A stretch of 64,000 bases of DNA, taken from contig NW_024883013.1 of NCBI RefSeq assembly GCF_019059575.1, forward strand, positions 85,500-149,499. Reading direction: 5' to 3'. Numbering within the stretch: the first letter of the stretch is position 1; every line of letters begins with the position of its first letter. The position numbers and the translations under genes are program-made. A model generated the notes under the pieces. The model was not told the DNA's origin. It saw only the letters and a list, made by a program, of their open reading frames with translations, and ran no database searches. Shown here piece by piece: positions 12,696 through 24,349 of this stretch. Origin of the DNA: Amphibalanus amphitrite (lineage: Eukaryota; Arthropoda; Thecostraca; Balanomorpha; Balanidae).

Positions 12696-13066
12696 ATTTG
12701 CCAGACAAATCTCTACAAAATGTGTATCAATTCCCAAACTAAGTAATTGATCACATCAGTATTTCCAGTTTCCACACAATGTTTCATAATACTATTCTAT
12801 GTTTATATAAAGAAACTCAAATAATCCACAAATTGTTATTGAAACACTCCCTCTTCAAGAATTCACAGCAATAACAGTACAAGTTCAGAAGCAAACAAAC
12901 ATTGCGCCAGATTTCGTATGAAACGCGCCATCGTCCTGAAGTTTCTACCACAGACGGTAGTTCAACCGCAGCCGTAGTGCGAAAACCCCTGCCCACCTTA
13001 CCCCACGGCGGAGCTCGGGTGCAATTTGTAAATACGCCCACAAGCGTGGTGTGTGTTCATGTTGGG

Positions 13067-14731
13067 GCACAGCAATCCCGTTCGCAGTTACGGGAGAGGA
13101 AGGACGTGTTATCGCAAAGCTCTTGATTGTGATCGGCGAGGCCGGGAAGAAGGAAGAGGACTATTTAAGTCCAATTTGTTTTTGTTTATTCAATTCTTTT
13201 GGAGAAGCATCCATTTTTCTTTTTCTTCCATTTCGTTTTGATTAATTGTCGGGTGGAAGCTCGGCCACGTGGTGAGTCACAATCGCCTCAATGAGTGATT
13301 GGGATCCATTGCGGAAGTGTAGGCTGGTGTGTAAATGATGGGGATACCCAGAGCTACAAAGAGGTCTAGAGTAGATAACATGAGAGAGACCTTTTGGGGT
13401 GATGAGGACTCGGGATTATACCTGAGTGTCACCCTGAAGTCAGGGAGTCCGATCAAGGGCAAAGGCTGGCCTTGGGTTCAGACTTGCATTAGGGGCATCT
13501 TAGGAGGACAAGATCGAGTATCAAAGGCGACATTTCAGAATGATGGGAGTCTGTTGCTGAAAACAAAAAATGAAAGGCAATCTGACAGACTGCTGAAAGC
13601 GACAATGTTCGGAAGTGAGGAGTGCAGTGTTCAGAAAGCAGAGAAACTTAACACGAGCAAAGGCACTATCTATGCCTTTGACCTGACGGAACTTACCGAA
13701 CAGGAGGTAGTGGGATGGCTCCAGGAGTTTGGAGTGGTTGGAGCGAAACGGGTGACAAGGAGGGTGGGAACTCACAGGGAAAACACCCCTCTGCTCATCC
13801 TGACATTTGACAAGCCAACGTGCCCAACACAACTACATTTTGATTATGTGTCCTATGAGGTGCGAAGGTACATTCCTAACCCTCTGCTCTGCAATCAGTG
13901 TGGCAAATATGGTCATGTTCAGGCCAAGTGCAAAAGTGTTGCGTTGTGTCTGAAGTGTGGGGGTGAGAAACATGAAGGGGACTGCTCCCCCAAATGCATT
14001 AACTGTACTTCTGATGACAGACACCCTTGTTACTCCCACGACTGCCCAGTCTGGAGAAAGGAAAAGGAGGTGTGTGAAATCAAAGTGACACAGGATATTT
14101 CATACGCTCATGCTCGGAGGGAGTATGAGAAAAAGCACCAAAGACCCACGACACCGGCATATTCTGCTATACTTCAGACATCACCGACCACACAGCAACA
14201 GAACCACCTGGATACCTCTTTGAGGGAGCGGGTTGATGTACTGGAAACAAAGGTGGATAAGATGCTGTCCCTTCTCAACAAACTGGCGAGTCAGGCAGGG
14301 GTTAACACCTCTGATGAGACACTCCAGATCCCAAACCGAGAACCTGAACTGAGAGACTGTGTCCCAACCCCTGCACAACCACCACGTGAGGTGGGAGATA
14401 GCATGGCTGAGGACAATCCCATTCCAGGTAGTGGGAATGGGAGTAGCCAAAAGGCCCAGGTCGTCGAAGAGACTGACACCTCTGATGACATGGACGATGG
14501 GGAAAGCCAAGAGATTGGTAGGAAGGGAGTGGAGTGGACCAAAGTGGACCGTTGTGGTAGACAACGTAGGAGTAGAGGTGGAGGAAAAGGCAAACATCCA
14601 ACTTCCCAAATGCATCCCTCCTCTCATGAGGACACAAGAGGTAAACAGGTACCTCCCACAGTACAGGGTACAGAGAAACGAATGCCTAGTCTCACTAGGA
14701 TGGTTCTCAAACCCACTTAGTAGAAGGTCAG
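13067..14731 (+). mobile_element. 5' part of I-type LINE (copy 1)
   Basis: Same sequence as 24082-25746. It begins directly after GTTCATGTTGGG (13055-13066), which in the second copy is a 12-bp target duplication. It contains the 5' UTR and ORF1 and is cut at 14731 by the Gypsy LTR. In this copy the rest of the LINE (ORF2, 3' end) is missing because the duplicated block ends in Gypsy pol. Only 8 bp separate E1's right target duplication (ends 13046) from this element's left one. Confidence 0.9.
13335..14720 (+). CDS. LINE ORF1 protein, CCHC nucleic-acid chaperone (copy 1)
   Basis: This 461-aa protein is the RNA-binding, Gag-like ORF1 of an I-group non-LTR retrotransposon and would coat the element's RNA. 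An N-terminal globular part (about residues 1-180) is followed by clustered Cys/His knuckles at about residues 186-234 (CNQCGKYGHVQAKC, then CLKCGGEKHEGDC and a third cysteine cluster), as in I, Jockey and R1 ORF1 proteins. The C-terminal 200 residues are polar and low-complexity, with a short heptad-like stretch (about residues 295-320). The frame is intact. In this copy it has no downstream ORF2, so the element cannot move on its own. Confidence 0.88.
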   Translation: MMGIPRATKRSRVDNMRETFWGDEDSGLYLSVTLKSGSPIKGKGWPWVQTCIRGILGGQDRVSKATFQNDGSLLLKTKNERQSDRLLKATMFGSEECSVQKAEKLNTSKGTIYAFDLTELTEQEVVGWLQEFGVVGAKRVTRRVGTHRENTPLLILTFDKPTCPTQLHFDYVSYEVRRYIPNPLLCNQCGKYGHVQAKCKSVALCLKCGGEKHEGDCSPKCINCTSDDRHPCYSHDCPVWRKEKEVCEIKVTQDISYAHARREYEKKHQRPTTPAYSAILQTSPTTQQQNHLDTSLRERVDVLETKVDKMLSLLNKLASQAGVNTSDETLQIPNREPELRDCVPTPAQPPREVGDSMAEDNPIPGSGNGSSQKAQVVEETDTSDDMDDGESQEIGRKGVEWTKVDRCGRQRRSRGGGKGKHPTSQMHPSSHEDTRGKQVPPTVQGTEKRMPSLTRMVLKPT

Positions 14732-17700
14732 TGTAGTATATTAACGTAAAGCAAGAATGAAATACGTAACGAAAGAGTTCAAATAAGCGCCAAAAGAACA
14801 CATCAGCCTCGACCGGCCGCACCGCGCGCACTGTCTGACCCGACCGCCGCGCCGGTCAGCTCGGCGGGGTCACCGCGGTCGTGGCGGCTGCCGATTGGTC
14901 CGCGCGCTCGAGTCCGCGCCCGCGCTACTCGGCCGGCGCCGCCCGGCGCACACAGGCACGGCATGATGGAAAGTTCCCAACACAGGATCACGATACCACA
15001 CTTTTCTCCCCCCTTAAACAAAGCGATCCGGCGCACGTACGACACGTCCACTACGCGTTCGATACGGCGAAGCCGGCTCCGAAGATGACGCCGACTCGTC
15101 ACCCGCACGCTCGGTCGTCGTCGTCCCGGTTTCCGCCTGGTGATCTCCTCCAGCACGATGAACAGCACCATCGCCAGCGTCGCGAGGTAGGCTAGGCGCT
15201 GCGGCTGCTCCGGCGACGGACGACTGCTCCGACGTCACGTCACCAGTGGCAGCGCTGGCAGCGGCGTCGACTGCGATTGGCGCTCGCCGTCGCAGCCCGA
15301 CGGTCGACGACGCAGCAGAGTCTGTGACTGGCTGACAGGGCAGGTCCACCTCGGCCTCCGGTACTCCAGTGCACTCAGGAGACGGTGCAGACCTGGGAAG
15401 ATCGGGTGGTGAGCAGCGAGACAGGCGCTCCGCGTGGACACGCACTCCACCCTCCAGCTCATACGAAGCAGGTCCACGACGAGCAGTTACACGACACGGT
15501 GACGAGAAACGCGGGCGTCCTTTACGTGGCCGCGGCATCACCCGATACCGGACCCAGTCTCCCACCTGGATGGTCGGTGCACAGACCCGCTTCCTGTTGT
15601 CGAAGTGTCGCTTCATCTGGCGCTGCTTTCGGCTGACCCGTTGTCGCAAGGCGGCGTCTCCGGTGCTGCCACCTTCCGGTGCGACTGCGCTGTCCAGGTC
15701 CGTCCGCATCTGCCGGCCGTGGAGCAGCTCGGACGGGCTCCGGCCGGTCGTTCCGTGCGGCGTCGCTCGGTACGTGCGGAGGTAGGACTGCAGGTACTGT
15801 CGGCGGTCCACCGACTGCTGGTCCGCCATCTGGAGAGCAGATTTGATGTCACGATTCAAACGCTCTACAGCACCACTACCTGCAGGGTGATACGGTGACA
15901 CTCTGACATGCTTGACACCATGCTTCTTCAGAAACTGTCCAAACTTCACAGATGTGAAGTGAGTACCGTTATCAGTGACAACCTCCCTTGGCCATCCCTC
16001 CCGTGACGTCACAGTCAGCAGAAAGTCAATGACAGCATCACTTGACGGTTCACGGACAAACGCCATCTCTGGCCATTTCGAGTAATAGTCTACGAGGACT
16101 ATCGCATACCTTTGATTTGGTGGTCCTGTCATCGGGCCGATGAAGTCAAGTCCCACCTTATCCCAGGCTGCAGCTGGCAGGGGAACAGGACTGAGTGGCG
16201 CGAACCTCGTCTTCGCCGTCTTGTCGGCCACGATGCAGGCTGGGCACTCCTTGATGGTCGTCTCCACCGCTGCGTCCATTCCGGGCCACCAGAACAGCGC
16301 TCGAAGCCGCTGTTTGGTCCGGACGATGCCCTGGTGGGATTCATGCGCCAGCGTCAGCAACCGAGGTCTGAGCACAGTGGGAACCACGATCCGTTCACCA
16401 CGCAAAATCAGCTCACCGTCGATAGCTAGCTCCTGCTTACAGCGGAAATACGGCCTGAGGACGTCATCAACATCACTGAAGCGACGGGGCCACTCCCGAG
16501 GGATCTGGTCCATCAGGGCCCTTACCTCAGCGTCTTCCCGTCCCGCTACTGCTAGCTCCTCACGGCTGACGGCTGACGTCTCGTCGGCGAGGCAGGCCAC
16601 CAGCTCGGACTCGTCATCCTCGACCTCTTGCTCCGGTCCCGGCAGTCTGGAGAGGCCGTCAGACGGGTTCAGCTGGCCCTTGACGTGTTCCACTGCAAAC
16701 GAGTAGTTCATCAGGCGCACCGCCCAGCGAGACATCCTCATGCCGGCACGACCAACACCCCTGACAGTCAACAGCGATTTCAAGGCAGCATGATCGGTAC
16801 GTAGCACAAACTCTTGACCCCACAGATATTTGTGCCATTTTTCACAGGCCCAGACGCACGCTAACCCCTCACGCTCTGTGACACTGTACCTCCGTTGTGC
16901 AGCGTTGAGCGTGGACGAAGCGAAGGCGACGACTCTCTCGCCCTCAGGATGTACCTGGCTCAAGACGGCTCCCAAGCCGACATCACTGGCGTCCGTCGTG
17001 ACAACGGTCGGCAGGCTGGGGTCGAACATCGACAGGGCGTCAGAGTCGAGGATCGCCTGCCGGACGTCGTTGAACGCCGCATCCATCTCTGGAGTCCAGG
17101 CGAACTCTGGAGCATCCTTCCTCAGCTGGCGTCTGAGAGACTCGACGCGGGTACTGTAACCTGGAACAAACTTACAGTAGAAGCCCAGGGAACCCAGCAC
17201 AGCCTGCAGCTCCTTCTTCGACTTCGGCACCGCCAGGCTACGCAAGCCCTGGACGCGCTCAGACGACACGGAGATCCTGCCGTCAGTCACGGTGAAACCC
17301 AGGAAGTCCACCGACGTCACTCCGATCTTGCACTTCTGACGGTTCAGCGTGATGTTGTGGTCCTCCAGTCGCCGAAGAACCTGTTGGAGGTGGTCATCGT
17401 GCTCTTGCCGGCTGCCCCCAGTGACGATCACATCGTCGAGGTACACATGCACCCCTGGAACACCGGTCAGCACACACTCCATCAGCTTCTGGAAGCACTG
17501 CGGCATGCTCTTCAACCCAAAGCAGCATCTTCGATACCTCCAGGTCTGGCCGTCGTGGATGAACGCCGTCAGGTCCCTGGACGACTCGTGGAGCTCCAAC
17601 TGGTGGTACGCCGACTTCATGTCTAGAGTCGACATGCACTTCGCACCACGCAGCTTCTCCAGCATCTCCTGCATGTCAGGAATTGGATGACCATTTGAGA

Positions 17701-17939
17701 TGACAGCTCTGTTCACCTCAGACAAGTCGAGGCAAATCCGTAGACCTTTACCTCCCCTTTTACGGATGGCTACGATCGGTGAGAGCCATGGAGATGCAGC
17801 ACGATCCACTCGCTCGATGATACCTTGCCACTCCAAGTCCTCCAGATGGGCACCTACCTCATCTCTCAGAGCGTACGGCATTGTCCTCAGCGGCAGCTGC
17901 ACGGGGACGGCGTCAGGTCGAAGACGTACCTTGTGCACG
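14732..17939 (-). mobile_element. Truncated Ty3/Gypsy element: 3' LTR plus pol (copy 1)
   Basis: Holds the 269-bp 3' LTR (14732-15000, TG...CA ends), the polypurine tract next to it on the minus strand (GGGGGGAGAAAAG, about 15001-15013), and most of pol. It stops at 17939, the duplication junction, where E1's left end begins. The 5' LTR, primer site, gag, protease and start of pol are absent. Confidence 0.92.
15014..17938 (-). pseudogene. Ty3/Gypsy pol fragment (copy 1), 5'-truncated
   Basis: 974 codons identical to the C-terminal part of the full pol at 26029-29265: reverse transcriptase (YLDD), RNase H, and integrase with HHCC and DDE residues. The missing N-terminus (protease remainder and about 100 residues before RT) results from the duplication breakpoint and is not mutational decay. 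Without gag and a 5' LTR promoter it is not an independent element. Confidence 0.9.
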
Positions 17940-20900
17940 GCGTATTTACAAATTGCAACCGAGCTCCGCCGTAGGGTATTTTATTTCCGCCGTAGTGTAT
18001 TTCACTTGGGGGATTCTCTACCATACATCTGCCTGAGCTTAGGGTAATTACAATTTGTCGGCGACGTTAAAAAATGATGGACCTTTTTTCGCAGTATAGG
18101 ATATCGCATGTGCATATTTCTGCCTTTTTGGGTGCGCTTTATCGGTTTTTCGTGAGTAACTCGCGTAAAAACCGTCCGATCGCGACGAAACTTTCAATGC
18201 CCCCGATTTTATCAATTTTACACCTACCCTGAAAATTTCATGACCCTGACCCAAATGACCTTTGACCTGTGACCTATTTCTCGAGACCATGTTTGGCCCG
18301 AATCGCGATTCGGCGTATGTCGGCTCGCATTAGCCGCGCGGTTGCAGTTTTCACGTGGTTTCAAGCGTTGAAATATGTGATATGATGCTGGTCCCATGCA
18401 TTAGGGTGGGTGTCAAGGTCACCTGAAGGTCAGGTCAGCTCAATGACCTTTGATGACCTCGGTTCCTTTTTCGAGTTTTACATGTTTCTAGGCTAGTTTT
18501 TGGAGCTGATTTCGAATTTAGCAACCATTTGAACATTACAGGGGATGTAACGAAATTATCCGGACACCTTTCTTCCCGCTGTAATTAAAAAGCAAAACAA
18601 TCTGGTACTTTTTATTTTAACTGAGCTTGTAGCCACCTTTCATAAAAAACACAGTGATGAATGTTCTGGAGCATTTCAGCCAATGGATTCTCCAGCACAT
18701 TGGCTTTGATGCGGACCAACGCCGTCTAAACCTGTGCCTGCGGTTGAGCAGTGCTTATGGCGGGTGTATGTATGTATGTATGTATGTATGTATTGACGAT
18801 CAAGAGCAATCCACAATCGGCGTGGCGATTACACTCCGAGTCCGAGCTGGTTGAAGATAACACAAAAAATACCTATACAAGAAAACGCACACACTTACGG
18901 ATACGAAAATGCACAACGCGAACGCCGAACACGCACATACTTGGAGTAACCCGCACGAAGCCGCGTTCATAACCATACACACAGACTCGTTTGCCTTTCA
19001 TAGTCCAAGAGTCATGAGGCTAGCTACTATGGCTACTTCATGGGTGGCTGGGTGGCTCTTCATACACCTCCTGCTGAACAAGAGCCCACAGGTTTTCGAT
19101 TGAATTGGGATCGCGACTTTTTCCAAGTCATAAGCGTTAGCCCAGAATGGTTGAAGGTTCTATCGGCATCACTTCCCGTTCTTTTAGGGATCTTTAAGTA
19201 GCGCGCCGCCCCGCATGAAGACAGCGTGGCTTGAATCAGGCATCAGTGCGCGTTCAGAAACCGTGCCCTCCTATGCCGTCTGGTTGAGCGCCTCCAATCA
19301 TGCTCCACCACCTTCCCTGGAAAAGCTCCACCCCATGCCTATGGGGCAAAATATAAGGGAGAAAACACAAAACAAGACAGATAAAAACAAAGCAAAATTA
19401 ACTCATTACCTAATGAAATTCAGGCTTGAGCAAAAACATAGGTAATAGGTATCTATGTCAAATTAGAATGAAAGATTAAAATCAACCTGACCAGGCCTTA
19501 CGGTCTGACCTGGTCCTAACCACCTTACTTCGCCTAACTTAACCCAATTCAACCTAGCCTACCACAACACCTGCAGAGGTAGGTACCTTCCTGGAAAAAT
19601 GGCGCTCAGGGAGGTGACTGTCCAACTTATTGGAATACTACCATGATTGCTTGTCAAAATGTGTGTCATCATGCTCTTGTTTGACAAGTGATGTATAATA
19701 AATGTGATATTCATAATTCAATAATTATCTCCTGACTGCTGTCTGTTGAGTGATCAAAATATTCAAATAATCAGGGTACAATGCTGTGCATAGTGCACAC
19801 TTATCATGTTGTTTTTGTGTAGGCCCTCTGCACATTGTTGTGTGCACTGCAGTGCTATGTGCACCTTAAGTAAAAAAGTGACTGGTGGTACATGACAAAA
19901 GGTTGTGCAACTGTGAAGTTCATGCCCTTGGTCAAGCTGGTGCCAAATGCCTATAGCTATAGCAGGATCAGTGAGGGTTGTAGACATGCTACATACATTG
20001 TGCATTGAAGATCTTGGCACAAAGTTCATCCGTAATTACTATGCTTAACACCTAATGTAAGAAGCGACATAAATGCCTAGATGATAAAACTCTCTGGTCA
20101 ACATCACACAAATTTATTGACATACTTTGCAGGTACATATTTACATTCATGGCAAAATATACTTTCGATTTGATTCAGAACCTAGTTGCTAGTAAGCTTG
20201 CATTTTTGTAGGTACAACAGTCAACAACGACCATACATTGAATCATAAAAAACCTTCTCATGGCATTCATCACATATCTTTGTACCGAACAAGTACCAAG
20301 CTACCATGCAATGATTCTAAAATTTTCCGCAATCCATCTATATCTCAACTGACACAATGAATTTAAAATACCCTAACAAAACCTATAACTGTATATAAAA
20401 AGAATGCAATACTACAAGAACTATGAATTTCTGAAGTTATTCTCACATGCTGGAACGTTGAAACTCTACTTTTGTCGTCCATTTCCACGTTTGATTGAGC
20501 CATCATATCGAACTGCTTTCGTTCTTCAGTCACAAGCTTTCTCACAAATCTTGAATTTTTACACATCATCTTGAACCATGCTCCAGTCTTTCCAACAAGG
20601 TACTATGTAACATCAAAGCAATTTTGATTTGTTACAACAGCTTCAGATCATGATAGGCTTGAGGTTTGTTACACCATTTCAGTCGGTGACACACCAGGGA
20701 AATAAGCTAAAATAAGAGCGCTCTATTTATTGCTCCCGCTACTTCACCGTCTCCCATAGGGTCCTGTGTTGAGCTGGTGTCGAGGCTCTAAAAATGACGC
20801 CGATTTTTGCACCCTTCTCACGAAAACCGCTCGGACCGCCTGGAAACTAATTGTTCCGCTCTAAAAATTTCATGATCGACGGGAAAATGAATGAGGAAAA

Positions 20901-23900
20901 GATTGGTCCTGAAATAATTCTGAACTCCCTGTAGAACATATCGAAATATGGCTGCAAACTAGGAGCATGTCAAAATCGACAAAACAATACAAATAAACTT
21001 ACCGGGATTTTTTTATTTTCCATGCATCTGTGTATGAAATCAGTCGGTTTTTCGGAAAGATCATCTTCTGTTTAATAAATAATTCCACAATTGCAATCGA
21101 GAAAAAAAAAACATTTCCGCTGTGACAGCAGTTTTGGCATTGTGCCAGTAGTGTGGCGTGCGCGGCGCTGCGTGGTCGTCGGGACGGAGTTGTGAGTATT
21201 TTCGGTGTTTTAAATGGTTGATGGCCATTTGAACCAGCTTTATATTATTTCCTACAAATTTTTGCATCAAATTATTGCTTTGAAAGACCATTGAAACCCC
21301 TTATCTCTTCATGAAACACGATCATATTCATCGTCGACGAAAATGGCGCGGGACTCCATGTGCATTCCGATCGAAATAAATCGTAAATTAAATAATATTC
21401 GATGATAAGTATCATATTCTAGTGACACGTTTTCATAAAATAAGGCATAAACTTTGCAAGGAAGTCAACATAGGATAATTGGATTCTTATTTTGCTCACA
21501 TATCCTTGTAGTAGTCAAATGGCTCAATTGTTAGATAAATGTAAGTATATGTTTTGGCTTGATGTTTGCTGTGAAACCACCCAGCCACTTGCTGGTTGAG
21601 TGGTTTTCTGATAATTACCTGATAATCATTTCTCCTTTTCCTGAAAAGAAACTAAAATTCCTTTCAAAGTAATCCCTTTTTAGGAAAGGCGGATTGCTCA
21701 TTGACATTTCATGTTCTTGTTTTGTTATTGCTGGCAGTATTTTGATACAATAATGCAATATGATTTTTTTTTGCAATAAGAAAACCTAAGACAAACTTAG
21801 TTAATGCGTCAATCAAACACCCAACAGAAAGATTGTGAGTCCTTGTGACGTGAAGTAGAATATTCCATGAATGTGTTATATAGAATATGCCAAATATTAA
21901 ATTAATTATTATTTGATACTGATAGCTGAGCATGTGAATTATGCCACAATATAATTACATTTTCTGGTTTTGAAATAGCCAGCAGTATTTTACTTCAACA
22001 AATGTAATATACATGGAATACATGTTGTTATGTTATGTTAAAAGTTTAATAACAGCCAATTGAAGGGGCTGTTTCAGCAGATAATGTTTGTACCTTATGC
22101 ATTACCTTTCTTTTCTGCAGGACCATGCTTCCGCTGGGTGGTCGACATTTGCCTCCTGAAGAAGTTGAGCAACATGAAGACCACCAGATGAGGTGTCTGC
22201 AGTTCATGTGGAACTCTGCAGACTACAAGTGTTATGCCAACCACAACCAAAGTGCTGTGATCATGGAGGCATGAACCTCATGACAACACTTCAGATTTGC
22301 AGTTGAATCAAAGTGTGATTCAAACCACCTGTGGCATCTCACTCAATGTGTGAACAGTGTGATTATTGTGCAGTGTTCAGCTGCAACTAAGACATTTATT
22401 AGTGACTCGTTTTGCAATTAGCCACCAAAAGCATTTTTTGGGCTAGCTGCTGTAATTTGTTGTGCACTGCGCAATAGTGGTAGTGTTTTGTCACTTGTCA
22501 AGTTGTCAGTTGTGCATGTTGCATGTTTCTCTTCCCTCGGCCCTCATTATCAGTTAAGTGGTGAATTGGCATCACTCAGTCTCCCCAGATCTCCATTGAC
22601 TGTCTGTCAACCACCCAACTTGAGATGGTATTTGCTAATAGTGTCAGAAAAGAAGTGATTGTAGACATTTTTAGGGATATGAGCTCCGTTTCATGCGTGT
22701 TCCAGTTGTCATTTTGTCACATGTCCCATAGTGTAATAAATGGAAACTGTTGTTCCCTTTTGAAGGTACTCGCGGATGCAGAAAGCGTTGGGCCTAATTA
22801 TTAAACGCACCCTCCTATCAGCGACGCACGAAATCGACAAATATCATCCTTTCTAGAACAGGAGGAAACGAAAACTTGTGAACATAGCTGTACCTACAAC
22901 AGTGCATAAGGAATTGAAATTCTGGGAGTTTTTGAAATTCGGAGAAACTCATGTTGTCGACAGGTATGCCCCCTTGCACGTCAAAGACCGCCTAAAAAAA
23001 CAAACGTCTACAAATGAAGGCAGTATTCGTATGTTCGTTGTAATTGCAGCAGCCTAGCAACATGCATTGCGGCCCGATGGCGAATTACACTCGTGCTCAA
23101 AAACTATGCCGGTAACTGCCAATGCACTTAGGTCATAGGTGAGGAGAGGAAGGGTTATGTCATATGTCAACATCATAGAAATGGCTTCATCTGAGCTGTG
23201 CCTATTGTACATAATTCAACCAATCTATGCATTTCGTTTCTTGCAATCTACTCATGCCTTCACTCCAGCTTCAGAGTAATCATCCCATATTGTACGTATT
23301 GATTTCTATGGCGGTTTGCAATTGCTAGCCGCGTCTCACCTCAGTTTGGTGGCCCCGCATCGGCCCACTCGGCCGCTCTAAAATTGACTTACGGAGGAGG
23401 ATGGTGGCTTTTATTTTAGCTTCTCCGCTGACTGCGGGGAGCGCCGTCGCCGAGGTAGGAGCAATAATTAGCTTATGTTTGGGACTAATTTCCACGCTTA
23501 ATTAACATTTTAATGTTATTTTTATTAATTCATGTTAATCTTTGATGCATTCTCTTTCTATTGATACCATCCACCGGTCTGAGAATTACTGCCTTGCTGC
23601 GTAAGGGCCGATAAAAGATCACGCTTTTAGGGGTATCTCTTCAACATGGGGCAGGAGCAATAAATAGAGCGCTCTAATTTTAGCTTATTTCCCTGGTATG
23701 TCACCAACTGATTTGCCAGACAAATCTCTACAAAATGTGTATCAATTCCCAAACTAAGTAATTGATCACATCAGTATTTCCAGTTTCCACACAATGTTTC
23801 ATAATACTATTCTATGTTTATATAAAGAAACTCAAATAATCCACAAATTGTTATTGAAACACTCCCTCTTCAAGAATTCACAGCAATAACAGTACAAGTT

Positions 23901-24052
23901 CAGAAGCAAACAAACATTGCGCCAGATTTCGTATGAAACGCGCCATCGTCCTGAAGTTTCTACCACAGACGGTAGTTCAACCGCAGCCGTAGTGCGAAAA
24001 CCCCTGCCCACCTTACCCCACGGCGGAGCTCGGGTGCAATTTGTAAATACGC
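17940..24052. mobile_element. E1: TIR element, copy 2 at the duplication junction
   Basis: Same as 6926-13037 except for one extra T. The right end has the original flank (CCACAAGCG at 24053-24061). The left end abuts Gypsy pol (CTTGTGCACG ending 17939) instead of CCACAAGCG, so this copy has mismatched flanks. Contents repeat copy 1: Tc1/mariner relic (about 18564-19264), (TGTA)n (about 18765-18793), E2 (20680-23710) and the exon-like piece (22125-22274). Confidence 0.85.
20680..23710. mobile_element. E2: nested TIR element (copy 2)
   Basis: Duplicate of 9665-12695 with the same imperfect terminal inverted repeats and ATTT on both sides. The single-base difference between the 11-kb copies lies just outside it (about 20664). 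Confidence 0.7.
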
Positions 24053-24349
24053 CCACAAGCGTGGTGTGTGTTCATGTTGGGGCACAGCAATCCCGTTCGC
24101 AGTTACGGGAGAGGAAGGACGTGTTATCGCAAAGCTCTTGATTGTGATCGGCGAGGCCGGGAAGAAGGAAGAGGACTATTTAAGTCCAATTTGTTTTTGT
24201 TTATTCAATTCTTTTGGAGAAGCATCCATTTTTCTTTTTCTTCCATTTCGTTTTGATTAATTGTCGGGTGGAAGCTCGGCCACGTGGTGAGTCACAATCG
24301 CCTCAATGAGTGATTGGGATCCATTGCGGAAGTGTAGGCTGGTGTGTAA

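Larger units (their letters stand above)
6926..13037. mobile_element. E1: 6.1-kb TIR element, copy 1, 9-bp TSD
   Basis: The ends are an imperfect ~40-bp inverted repeat starting GCGTATTTACAAATTGCA (left 6926; right ends 13037). The flanks are CCACAAGCG at 6917-6925 and again at 13038-13046, a 9-bp target duplication (7-9 bp depending on where the TIR is taken to begin). No transposase frame is visible, so it is non-autonomous. A 9-bp TSD fits Mutator-like/foldback families, but the class is an inference. Inside are a TGACCT-rich stretch (7225-7262 and 7405-7447), a degenerate Tc1/mariner piece, a (TGTA)n tract, the nested element E2, and otherwise AT-rich non-coding sequence (8430-9660) in which I see no gene. 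Confidence 0.8.

Noticed and set aside
9661..12699. Assigning E2 to hAT because its end starts with CAG
   Set aside because: There is no 8-bp target duplication; only ATTT is shared, so the class was left open.
14181..14831. 216-codon minus-strand frame opposite LINE ORF1
   Set aside because: Antisense shadow of ORF1; it runs into the Gypsy LTR and has no recognisable motif.
17700..18047. Frame crossing the duplication junction as a fusion gene
   Set aside because: Antisense to pol, then into E1's TIR; it is created by the junction and has no start context.
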